From contig VXSY01000097.1 of assembly GCA_009837725.1 (NCBI GenBank), positions 7,050 through 45,213 of the forward strand: a DNA stretch of 38,164 bases, read 5' to 3'. The translations under genes and the position numbers were made by a program. The notes under the pieces were generated by a model. That model ran no database searches. It had not been told where the DNA came from and was given only the letters and a program-made list of their open reading frames with translations. This document shows, one piece after another, positions 30,198-36,938 of the stretch (the first letter of the stretch is position 1; the number at the start of each line of letters is the position of its first letter). The DNA is from Gammaproteobacteria bacterium (GTDB taxonomy: Bacteria; Pseudomonadota; Gammaproteobacteria; Pseudomonadales; Azotimanducaceae).

Positions 30198-31120
30198 GCG
30201 ACGGCATTGCCCGAGACCAGTACGCGGTCATCGGCAACCCGGTGGCGCATAGCCTTTCGCCCCGGATTCACGCGATGTTCGCGGCCGAAACCGCCCAGGC
30301 GATTTCCTATGGCACGTTGACCGCCCCGCTGGACGGATTCGCTGCTGCGGCTGGTGAGTTTTTCGACGGCGGCGGCAGGGGCCTTAACGTGACCGTGCCG
30401 TTCAAGCAGGACGCATGGCGGTGGGTGACGAGGCACGACGCGGCCGCAGCGGCGTCTGGCGCGGTGAACACCATCGTCCCGGAGGATGATGCGTTTCGAG
30501 GCTGCAATACGGACGGCATTGGCTTGGTCAGGGATCTCTCGGAAAACCTCGGCTGGACGCTCGCCGGGGCGAGGGTACTCCTGCTCGGTGCCGGCGGAGC
30601 GGCCCGGGGGGTTTTGCCGGCGCTGCGCGAGGCGGGGCCCGCCGAAATCACCCTCGCCAACCGCACCGAGTCGAGAGCCCTCGAAGTTGCCGCCAGGTTC
30701 GACGGGCTACGCGCGTGCTCCCTCGCGGATATGGGAGAAGGCTGGGACATCGTGCTGAACGCCACCTCTGCCAGCATGGGCGGCCCCGCGCTAGGAGCCG
30801 GCACCGTAGAAACCACCGAGACGAAGGAGGGAGCGGGCGACCTCTCGCAGTTTTCGCGTAGCGAAAACCTGCCAGAGCGCGCCGAAGGCGTGCTAGCGCT
30901 CCCCAATACCTGCGTTGCTGGAGCAGCCTGCTACGACCTCTTCTACAACCTGGGCGCCCCGACGCCGTTTTGCGCTTGGGCCGACCAGCACGGCGCGCGC
31001 GTGTGTGCGGACGGCCTCGGCATGCTGATCGAGCAAGCGGCTGAAGCCTTCCGCCTTTGGCGAGGCGTGCCGCCGGCCACCCGCAAGGTGCGCGAAGCCT
31101 TGCGGAAGGCGGACCCGTGA
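30194..31120 (+). CDS. aroE: Shikimate dehydrogenase with repeat-containing insertion
   Basis: NADPH-dependent reduction of 3-dehydroshikimate in aromatic amino-acid synthesis. It has 308 residues against about 272 in E. coli. Substrate motifs are GNPVAHSLSPRIHAMF, LNVTVPFK and NTDGIGLVRDL; the NADP-binding motif is LLGAGGAARGV. Between LNATSASMGG and ACYDLFYNLG there are roughly 33 more residues than in E. coli, including SQFSRSENLPERAEGVL encoded by palindromic DNA (30847-30894). The rest, including CADGLGMLIEQAAEAF, is normal, so the enzyme is probably functional with an extended surface loop. Confidence 0.95.
   Translation: MSDGIARDQYAVIGNPVAHSLSPRIHAMFAAETAQAISYGTLTAPLDGFAAAAGEFFDGGGRGLNVTVPFKQDAWRWVTRHDAAAAASGAVNTIVPEDDAFRGCNTDGIGLVRDLSENLGWTLAGARVLLLGAGGAARGVLPALREAGPAEITLANRTESRALEVAARFDGLRACSLADMGEGWDIVLNATSASMGGPALGAGTVETTETKEGAGDLSQFSRSENLPERAEGVLALPNTCVAGAACYDLFYNLGAPTPFCAWADQHGARVCADGLGMLIEQAAEAFRLWRGVPPATRKVREALRKADP
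30847..30894 (+). repeat. Palindromic element (family C) inside aroE
   Basis: Two adjacent hairpins: GTTTTCGC-GTA-GCGAAAAC (perfect 8-bp arms, extendable by GCAG/CTGC with one bulged base) and AGCGCGCC-GAA-GGCGTGCT (one mismatch). They sit in frame within the extra segment of AroE. Only one copy is seen in this window. Confidence 0.65.
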
Positions 31121-31845
31121 GGGGCTTCCGGCCCGGTTGGGCACTCACCTGTCAGGTGGCGGTTGCCCTTGCCACGGTCATCGCGCTGTCGTTCTGGCAG
31201 TTCTCTAGGGGCCAGGAGAAGGCCGCGTTGGCGGCGGAGCGTGATCAACGCCTTGCGGCGCCGGCGTTGGCTGCCGAAGGGTTCGCGCCCGGCATGCCGG
31301 ACTTCACTCGTCTCGCGCTTGCCGGCCGCTACGACGCCGAGCGGACCTTTTTCGTCATCGATCGCGCCCAGCCGTGGCGCTATCTGGTGGTTACACCGCT
31401 TGTCACCAACCACGGCGTGTTTCTCGCCACTCGTGGGCGCACCGAACGGCCCCGGACGGGAGCCCTCAGCGCGGGGGAGCGCGAGGGGCTTCCCCTCGCC
31501 AGAGGTGCCTTAGGAGCGCCAGAGGTCGAAACCCCGTCGGGATTGATCGCTGTAGCCGGCGTGCTTTGGCCAGAGGAAGGTGCCGCCGACACTTCGAGAT
31601 GGCCCGACGGGTGGCCGAAGGCGGTGAATGGAATGAACGTCTCGGCGATGGCCGAGTTGACCGGCGCCCATCCTCGCGAGGTTCGCTTGGAGGAGCCGTC
31701 GCCGGGGCTGGTGCCGGTCTCCTTGGCCTACGATTTCTCGCCCGGCACGCATTGGAGCTACGCGGTGCAATGGTTGCTCATTGGCGTGGCCATCGTCGCT
31801 GGGTACATCTTCTTCGGGCGGCGCCGCAGTGGTCGCCCGGACTAG
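31117..31845 (+). CDS. SURF1 family cytochrome oxidase assembly protein with repeat insertion
   Basis: SURF1 helps heme a insertion into subunit I of cytochrome c oxidase. GTG 31117 overlaps the aroE stop and gives 242 residues. The first transmembrane segment precedes the family motif ALSFWQFSRGQEKAAL; a periplasmic domain (RLALAGRYD; PWRYLVVTPL) follows, and the second segment is WLLIGVAIVAGYIFF. Residues about 115-131 (GALSAGEREGLPLARGA) are encoded by a family B palindromic repeat in the loop before the conserved EVETPSGLIAVAGVLWP. ctaA, ctaB and SCO1 follow, so this is a heme A/oxidase assembly operon. Confidence 0.9.
   Translation: MRGFRPGWALTCQVAVALATVIALSFWQFSRGQEKAALAAERDQRLAAPALAAEGFAPGMPDFTRLALAGRYDAERTFFVIDRAQPWRYLVVTPLVTNHGVFLATRGRTERPRTGALSAGEREGLPLARGALGAPEVETPSGLIAVAGVLWPEEGAADTSRWPDGWPKAVNGMNVSAMAELTGAHPREVRLEEPSPGLVPVSLAYDFSPGTHWSYAVQWLLIGVAIVAGYIFFGRRRSGRPD
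31459..31508 (+). repeat. Family B palindromic repeat inside SURF1 gene
   Basis: Reads GGAGCCCTCAGCGCGGGG, GAGCGCGAGGGG, CTTCCCCTCGCCAGAGG. It contains the perfect hairpin GCGAGGGG-CTT-CCCCTCGC. The reading frame is GGA GCC CTC, different from both egtB copies. No stop codon is present. Confidence 0.85.
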
Positions 31846-31846
31846 G

Positions 31847-32854
31847 GTGAAGGACCGGTTGTTGACGCTGGTGGTGGCGGGCATCGCCCTTGCCGTCTGC
31901 GTCGTCGTGCTCGGGGCCTATACACGCCTCGTGGATGCGGGACTTGGCTGCCCCGACTGGCCCGGCTGTTATGGCCTGATCGGCGTGCCTGAGACGCCAG
32001 CCGAGATTGCCGCGGCAGAGGCCGCCTTCCCAGATGCGCCGGTAGAGGTGGACAAGGCGTGGCCGGAGATGGTGCATCGCTACTTCGCGACGGCCCTCGG
32101 CGCGCTCATCCTCGGCATACTGGGGTTCGCCGCATGGCGAAAGGACTCCCTTAGGTTGCCAGCCATCCTCACCCTGATGGTGATCGTGCAAGGAGCCTTC
32201 GGCGCCTGGACGGTGACGCTCAAGCTCTGGCCACAGGTGGTGACGGCGCACCTGCTCGGCGGCATGGCGACGCTGGCAACGCTCTGGCTCTATGCATTGC
32301 TGCTCGCTCGCCCCAGGCTGCCGTCCCTGCCGGACATGCGCCGGCTTGCCGCAGCGTCGCTCGGTGTGGTGATCCTGCAGATCGCCCTTGGCGGCTGGGT
32401 GAGCGCGAACTACGCCGGCCTCGCCTGTCCGGACTTCCCGCTCTGTCACGGCGACGTCGTGCCCCCTTTGGACATCGCCCAGGGCTTCGACATCACGCAA
32501 GATGTCGGGCCGAACTATCTCGGCGGCCAACTCGACAGCGAGGCGCGCATCGCAATCCAGATCGCCCACCGGCTCGGCGCGGTGCTCGTGCTGGGGGTGG
32601 TGGGGCTGTTGTGCGTGCGGCTGCATCGTGCTGGACAGCGGCTGCTCGCCGGGGCCGTTGCCGCGGCCCTTGGCCTGCAATGGGTCTTGGGTGTCGCCAA
32701 CGTGCTGGCGGCGCTGCCGCTGCCGCTGGCGGTGTTGCACAATGCCTTCGCCGGCGCATTGCTGCTCGCCGTCGTTACAGTAAACTTCGCCGCTTTCGGG
32801 CGGCTCCCGAGACGGCGTTCGGTGCCTGCCGCCGGCGCGGCGTCCGTCCATTGA
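31847..32854 (+). CDS. ctaA: Heme A synthase (CtaA/COX15)
   Basis: Membrane enzyme that oxidises the C8 methyl of heme O to the formyl group of heme A. It has 335 residues and about eight membrane helices. Heme-ligand histidines occur in the expected four places: MVHRYFATALG, VTAHLLGG, IQIAHRLGAV and VLHNAFAGALL. The signature DAGLGCPDWPGCYG is at the N-terminus, and the second half repeats it as YAGLACPDFPLCHG. GTG 31847 immediately follows the SURF1 stop; GTG 31829 is an alternative inside SURF1. The next gene makes its substrate, heme O. Confidence 0.95.
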   Translation: MKDRLLTLVVAGIALAVCVVVLGAYTRLVDAGLGCPDWPGCYGLIGVPETPAEIAAAEAAFPDAPVEVDKAWPEMVHRYFATALGALILGILGFAAWRKDSLRLPAILTLMVIVQGAFGAWTVTLKLWPQVVTAHLLGGMATLATLWLYALLLARPRLPSLPDMRRLAAASLGVVILQIALGGWVSANYAGLACPDFPLCHGDVVPPLDIAQGFDITQDVGPNYLGGQLDSEARIAIQIAHRLGAVLVLGVVGLLCVRLHRAGQRLLAGAVAAALGLQWVLGVANVLAALPLPLAVLHNAFAGALLLAVVTVNFAAFGRLPRRRSVPAAGAASVH

Positions 32855-32921
32855 AACAACAGCCACCGGCGGCGTCGGGCTCGCCGGCGGCGTGCGTGCT
32901 TTCCATGAGAGAGGGACATCC

Positions 32922-33803
32922 TTGAGCGAAGCGTTGCTGACCGAAGCGCGTGGCACTTGGCGCGACTATCTGGAGCTCACCAAACCGCGGGTCGTGCTGC
33001 TCATGCTCATGTGCGCAGCGGTGGGGATGCTGCTCGCCGCCGGCGATGCGCTGCCGTGGCGGGCACTCTTGTTCGGCTTGCCCGGCATCGCCCTGATGGC
33101 GGCGTCGGCGGCGGCCGTGAACCACATTGCGGATGCCCAGATCGACGCCCGCATGGCGCGCACGCGCAACCGTCCTGTGGCCACGGGGCGCATCGGTCCC
33201 GCACGCGGAGTGGTCTTTGCCGGCGCCCTTGGGTTGGCTGGATTCACGATCCTCACGACGCTCGTCAATCCGCTCACCGCCTGGCTGAACCTGGCGTCGT
33301 GGGTTGGCTATGGCCTCGTGTACACGTTCTATCTCAAGCGCGCGACGCCGCAGAACATCGTCATCGGCGGGCTCTTCGGCGCCGCGCCGCCGCTGTTCGG
33401 CTGGACTGCGGTCACGGGCAGCATCGAGCCCGGCGGTCTCGTGCTGCTCGCCATCATCTTCATCTGGACGCCGCCGCACTTCTGGGCCTTGGCGCTGGAC
33501 CGCATCGACGACTATCGCGATGCGGACATTCCGATGCTGCCGGTGACCCATGGCGAGGCGCACACCAGGTGGCAGGTGTTCTTCTACACGCTGGCGCTGG
33601 TGGCGGTGAGCGTCGCGCCGTGGGCCATCGGCATGAGCGGCGTCGTCTATCTCGTCGGCGCGCTTGCCCTCGGGGCCGTCTTCATCGGCTACACCGTGGC
33701 GCTGTTGCGCCGCACGCCGACCGCGCCGATGGCGACCTTCCGCTACTCCATCGTTTATTTGCTGCTGCTGTTCGTGGCGTTGCTGATGGACCACTACCTT
33801 TGA
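32922..33803 (+). CDS. ctaB: Protoheme IX farnesyltransferase (CtaB/COX10)
   Basis: UbiA-family membrane prenyltransferase that turns heme B into heme O. TTG 32922 is preferred because AGAGGGA lies six bases upstream; GTG 32892 is an alternative. It has 293 residues with about nine helices. The first Asp-rich motif is NHIADAQIDARMARTRNRP, the second is DRIDDYRDADIPMLPV, and the signature LTKPRVV lies near the N-terminus. It sits between ctaA and SCO1, consistent with aa3- or related heme A-containing oxidase assembly. The oxidase subunits are not in the window. Confidence 0.96.
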   Translation: MSEALLTEARGTWRDYLELTKPRVVLLMLMCAAVGMLLAAGDALPWRALLFGLPGIALMAASAAAVNHIADAQIDARMARTRNRPVATGRIGPARGVVFAGALGLAGFTILTTLVNPLTAWLNLASWVGYGLVYTFYLKRATPQNIVIGGLFGAAPPLFGWTAVTGSIEPGGLVLLAIIFIWTPPHFWALALDRIDDYRDADIPMLPVTHGEAHTRWQVFFYTLALVAVSVAPWAIGMSGVVYLVGALALGAVFIGYTVALLRRTPTAPMATFRYSIVYLLLLFVALLMDHYL

Positions 33804-33935
33804 TGGAACAGGGGCAGAGGGGGCGTAACGACCGAAGGTGGATGCTCCACCAGCGGACGGCGTGGCTGGGCTCGAGCGAGCGTACGCGAGGTGCTGCGAC
33901 GGGTCTGGGACGCTCCGCAGGCCGCTGGGGGTAAC

Positions 33936-34550
33936 GTGAAGTTCGTTGCCATCGGTGCGCTGGTGGTTGGGGTCGTCGGCCTCGGCGTGACCGTGGCGCA
34001 GCTCTCCGGCGAGCCGACACTGTCTGGCGAAGAGCTACGTGCACTTGGCTATCGTGCCTATGACGTGCCACGGCCGATTGCAGCCTTCGAACTCGTCGAT
34101 GATGACGGCGGCACCTTCGACCAGGGACGTCTTAGCGGCCGGTGGAGCTTGGTGTTCTTCGGCTATGCGAACTGCCCGGACATCTGCCCGGTGACGCTGT
34201 CCGTGTTGGCGGAGGCGGAGCGGCTCATCGGCGAGGGCAGGTTCCAGACGGTGCTTGTGAGCGTCGATCCGGAGCGCGACACACCGGAACGCCTCGACAG
34301 CTATGTCGGCACCTTCTCGCCTCGCTTCGTTGCTGCGACGGGCTCGCCCCATTCGGTTCAGCAGTTCGCTGGAAGCCTAGGTGCGGCGTTTCGCAAGGCA
34401 CCGAGCGCCGGCTCGGAGCTTGAGTATCTGGTCGATCACACCGGCTTCATCGCCGTGGTCGATCGCGAGGCGCGCTTGGCTGGCTACATCCGCTCGCCGT
34501 TCGAGGCAGTCAACATCGCCCGGGTGGTGCGGGCGCTGGATCGGGCCTGA
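33936..34550 (+). CDS. SCO1/SenC family copper chaperone
   Basis: Membrane-anchored thioredoxin-like protein that delivers copper to the CuA site of cytochrome oxidase. GTG 33936 with GGGGG upstream gives 204 residues. An N-terminal anchor (about residues 4-22) is followed by the copper-binding motif FGYANCPDICPVTL (CxxxC) and the distal His in LVDHTGFIAVVD, so all three ligands are present. The 132-bp gap after ctaB has no gene and no repeat that I recognise. Its stop shares one base with the egtB start (TGATG), so egtB may be co-translated. Confidence 0.93.
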   Translation: MKFVAIGALVVGVVGLGVTVAQLSGEPTLSGEELRALGYRAYDVPRPIAAFELVDDDGGTFDQGRLSGRWSLVFFGYANCPDICPVTLSVLAEAERLIGEGRFQTVLVSVDPERDTPERLDSYVGTFSPRFVAATGSPHSVQQFAGSLGAAFRKAPSAGSELEYLVDHTGFIAVVDREARLAGYIRSPFEAVNIARVVRALDRA

Positions 34551-35956
34551 TGGCATTCATCTCGCCAATGGCAGCGAAGGCTACGCGGGCGGAGCCCTCA
34601 GCGCGGGGGAACGCGAGGGGCCTCCTCTCGCGAGAGGAGGTCTATGGTCGCATTCGTCGACGCAGCGAGGAGCTGTGCGAACCGCTCGAGATCGAGGACT
34701 ACGGCGTGCAGCCCATCGTCGATGCCAGTCCGCCGAAGTGGCATCTGGCGCACACGACCTGGTTCTTCGAGACTTTTCTGCTGGTGCCGTTCCGCAAGGG
34801 CTACCGGCCCTTCCACCCCTCTTTTGAGTATCTCTTCAACTCCTACTACAATGGCGTCGGGGAACCGTTTCCGCGGCCGAGTCGCGGCAACCTGTCGCGA
34901 CCGACGCTGGCCGAGGTGCTGGCCTATCGCCGCCATGTGGATGTGGCGATGGCGCCTCTGCTCGTCGCCGAAGACGTCGAGGTGCAGGCGCGCCTAGAGC
35001 TCGGCCTCAATCACGAGCAACAGCATCAGGAGCTTCTCGTCACGGATTTCAAGGTCACGCTCGGCAGCAATCCGCTGAAGCCCGCCTATCGGGAACGGAA
35101 TGGCGAGACCCTGCGCACGGCGCTGCCGCTCGCGTTTCGACATTTTGACGGTGGCTTGACCGAGCAGGGCATGGATGCCGGCGGCGCATTTTGCTTCGAC
35201 AACGAGAGCCCGGAACATCGCGTGTGGCTGGAGCCGTTTGCGCTCGCGAACCGGGCCGTGACGAATGGCGAGTATCAGGAGTTCATCGAAGACGGCGGCT
35301 ATGCGCAGCCGGCGCTTTGGCTGTCGGAGGGCTGGGCCTGGGTGTGCCGGCAAGGAATCTACGCGCCAATGTACTGGCGCGCCACGGACGACGGCTGGCA
35401 GGAGTACCGACTGGACGGCGAAGGCGCCGTGGCCCCCCACCTGCCGGTGACGCATGTGAGCTTCTACGAGGCCGAGGCGTATGCCACCTGGGCCGGCGCC
35501 CGATTGCCTACCGAGGCGGAGTGGGAGCATGTGGCGCGAGGGGCCTCCCCTCGCGAGAGGAGCCCTCAGCGTGGGAGAGCGCGAGGGGCCTCCCCTCGAA
35601 ACAGCAGCCCGGACAGTCACGAGCCGTCCGCCGCCGTGTTGGCCGGCAACTTCGCCGACAGCGGCCGGCTGCATCCGGCACCGGCCATTCCCGGCACCGA
35701 CGGCGAAGCGGCGCCAATGCAGCTCTTCGGCGACTGTTGGGAGTGGACGTCGAGCGCCTATCGCCCCTATCCAGGATTCACGCCGCTCCCCGGCACCCTT
35801 GGCGAATACAACGGCAAGTTCATGTCCGGCCAACAGGTGCTGCGCGGCGGCTCCTGCGCGACGCCCGAGGGCCACGTTCGCGCCACCTACCGCAATTTCT
35901 TCTACCCTCCTGACCGCTGGCAGTTCACGGGCATCCGGCTGGCGAAGGACGCTTGA
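34550..35956 (+). CDS. egtB: EgtB-like iron-dependent sulfoxide synthase with two repeat insertions
   Basis: Non-heme iron enzyme of the EgtB type, which in ergothioneine synthesis joins the thiol substrate to trimethylhistidine. It has 468 residues. The DinB-like domain carries the iron ligands in KWHLAHTTWFFE and LNHEQQHQELL; the C-terminal FGE-sulfatase domain has VTNGEYQEFIEDGGY, LPTEAEWEHVA, WEWTSSAYRPYPGF and VLRGGSCATPEGH. Two family B repeats are translated: residues about 15-30 near the N-terminus and a compound copy at about 329-350 just after WEHVA. Without them the protein would be a normal length. No EgtD methyltransferase gene is adjacent, so pathway assignment (ergothioneine versus another sulfur histidine) is inferred from family only. 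Confidence 0.88.
   Translation: MAFISPMAAKATRAEPSARGNARGLLSREEVYGRIRRRSEELCEPLEIEDYGVQPIVDASPPKWHLAHTTWFFETFLLVPFRKGYRPFHPSFEYLFNSYYNGVGEPFPRPSRGNLSRPTLAEVLAYRRHVDVAMAPLLVAEDVEVQARLELGLNHEQQHQELLVTDFKVTLGSNPLKPAYRERNGETLRTALPLAFRHFDGGLTEQGMDAGGAFCFDNESPEHRVWLEPFALANRAVTNGEYQEFIEDGGYAQPALWLSEGWAWVCRQGIYAPMYWRATDDGWQEYRLDGEGAVAPHLPVTHVSFYEAEAYATWAGARLPTEAEWEHVARGASPRERSPQRGRARGASPRNSSPDSHEPSAAVLAGNFADSGRLHPAPAIPGTDGEAAPMQLFGDCWEWTSSAYRPYPGFTPLPGTLGEYNGKFMSGQQVLRGGSCATPEGHVRATYRNFFYPPDRWQFTGIRLAKDA
34591..34640 (+). repeat. Family B palindromic repeat at the egtB 5' end
   Basis: Reads GGAGCCCTCAGCGCGGGG, GAACGCGAGGGG, then a 20-bp perfect palindrome at 34621-34640 (CCTCCTCTCG/CGAGAGGAGG). The reading frame is GAG CCC TCA, one base shifted from the SURF1 copy. 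No in-frame start codon exists between the repeat and the conserved EgtB core. Confidence 0.85.
35534..35598 (+). repeat. Compound family B repeat within the egtB FGE domain
   Basis: A half unit (GCGCGAGGGGCCTCCCCTCG plus CGAGAGG) is followed by a nearly full unit (GGAGCCCTCAGCGTGGGAGA, GCGCGAGGGGCCTCCCCTCG). The hairpin GCGAGGGG-CCT-CCCCTCGC is perfect in the first half unit; the second has the last base changed. The reading frame is AGC CCT CAG, the third frame. It encodes an Arg/Ser/Gly-rich loop. Confidence 0.88.
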
Positions 35957-35962
35957 GGCGCT

Positions 35963-36081
35963 TACCCCGGATTACGCATGAATGCGCGTAGCGAGGGCGA
36001 CGAGACGCCGCTGTGGCTGGACGCGCACGCGTGCCGGGGGGCACGGGGCGTCGGAGGGCGTTCCATGGGCAATCCGGGCTA
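35963..36081. mobile_element. Putative MITE-like element between egtB and panC
   Basis: A 119-bp segment is bounded by 11-bp terminal inverted repeats, TACCCCGGATT (35963-35973) and AATCCGGGCTA (36071-36081), with one mismatch; both ends begin with TA. Inside are a hairpin near ACGCATGAATGCG and a perfect CGTGCC-GGGG-GGCACG. It has no coding capacity. It fills almost the whole gap and ends five bases before the panC ATG. Confidence 0.6.
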
Positions 36082-36086
36082 GTCAC

Positions 36087-36938
36087 ATGGAGGTCGTCGC
36101 CGAGATACGAGCGTTGCGCGAGCGGCGCGAGGCCATGCGCGGCAGCGTGGGGCTGGTACCGACGATGGGCAATCTGCACGAAGGCCACCTAGCGTTGGTG
36201 CACGAGGCGCGGCAGGAATGTGCCAATGTCGTCGCGACCATTTTCGTCAACCCTACGCAATTTGCGCCGAACGAAGATTTCGCCAGCTATCCGCGCACGC
36301 TTGCGGAGGATCTGGAGCGGCTCGAGAAGGCCGGCGTGGATGTGGTGTTCGCGCCGGACACGGCCGAGATGTATCCGAGGGGACGTGAGCGGTTGACGAC
36401 GGTTTCGGTTCCTGCCCTTGCCGATACCCTTTGCGGCGCCGCGCGACCGGGGCACTTCGATGGCGTTGCGACGGTGGTGGCGAAACTCTTGCACCTCGCG
36501 GCGCCGCATCGGGCGTTCTTTGGCGAAAAGGACTGGCAGCAGCTTGCGATCATCCAGGCGATGGTGCGAGACCTCGACATGGCGACACAAATCGTCGGCG
36601 TGCCCACCGTGCGGGCCGGCGACGGGCTGGCGCTGTCGAGTCGCAATCAGTATCTGACACCGGATGAACGCGAGCTCGCGCCGCTGATCTTCCGCAAGCT
36701 GTGCGACGTGCGCGATGCGGTTCATCGTGGCGAGCGCAATTTTGCGAGGCTTGCGGCTGACGCCTCGCAGGACTTGGCCACGGCCGGCTTCCACGTGGAT
36801 TATGTGGCAGTGCGCGATGCCGAACGCCTCGTGACGCCGGACAGTCGTACGCCGTCGCTGCGCATCCTCGCCGCCGCGCGGCTGGGCCGCGCCCGTTTGA
36901 TCGACAACATCGGCGCAGACGTTGCCGTCCCCTCCTGA
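36087..36938 (+). CDS. panC: Pantothenate synthetase
   Basis: ATP-dependent condensation of pantoate and beta-alanine to pantothenate, the coenzyme A precursor. ATG 36087 gives 283 residues, exactly the E. coli length. A longer frame to 35982 runs through the MITE-like element and is rejected. Motifs are VPTMGNLHEGHLALV (HIGH-type), FVNPTQFAPNEDF, FFGEKDWQQL and ALSSRNQYL. No ribosome-binding site precedes the ATG because the repeat ends there. panB is not adjacent; pgi follows and overlaps it. Confidence 0.96.
   Translation: MEVVAEIRALRERREAMRGSVGLVPTMGNLHEGHLALVHEARQECANVVATIFVNPTQFAPNEDFASYPRTLAEDLERLEKAGVDVVFAPDTAEMYPRGRERLTTVSVPALADTLCGAARPGHFDGVATVVAKLLHLAAPHRAFFGEKDWQQLAIIQAMVRDLDMATQIVGVPTVRAGDGLALSSRNQYLTPDERELAPLIFRKLCDVRDAVHRGERNFARLAADASQDLATAGFHVDYVAVRDAERLVTPDSRTPSLRILAAARLGRARLIDNIGADVAVPS

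Noticed and set aside
33804-33935. Possible small gene or repeat between ctaB and SCO1
   Set aside because: No frame with a start and protein-like composition, and no match to families A-C.
36780-36810. A third CACGTG-centred parS candidate in panC
   Set aside because: CTTCCACGTGGATTA lacks the flanking GTT/AAC positions of the consensus.
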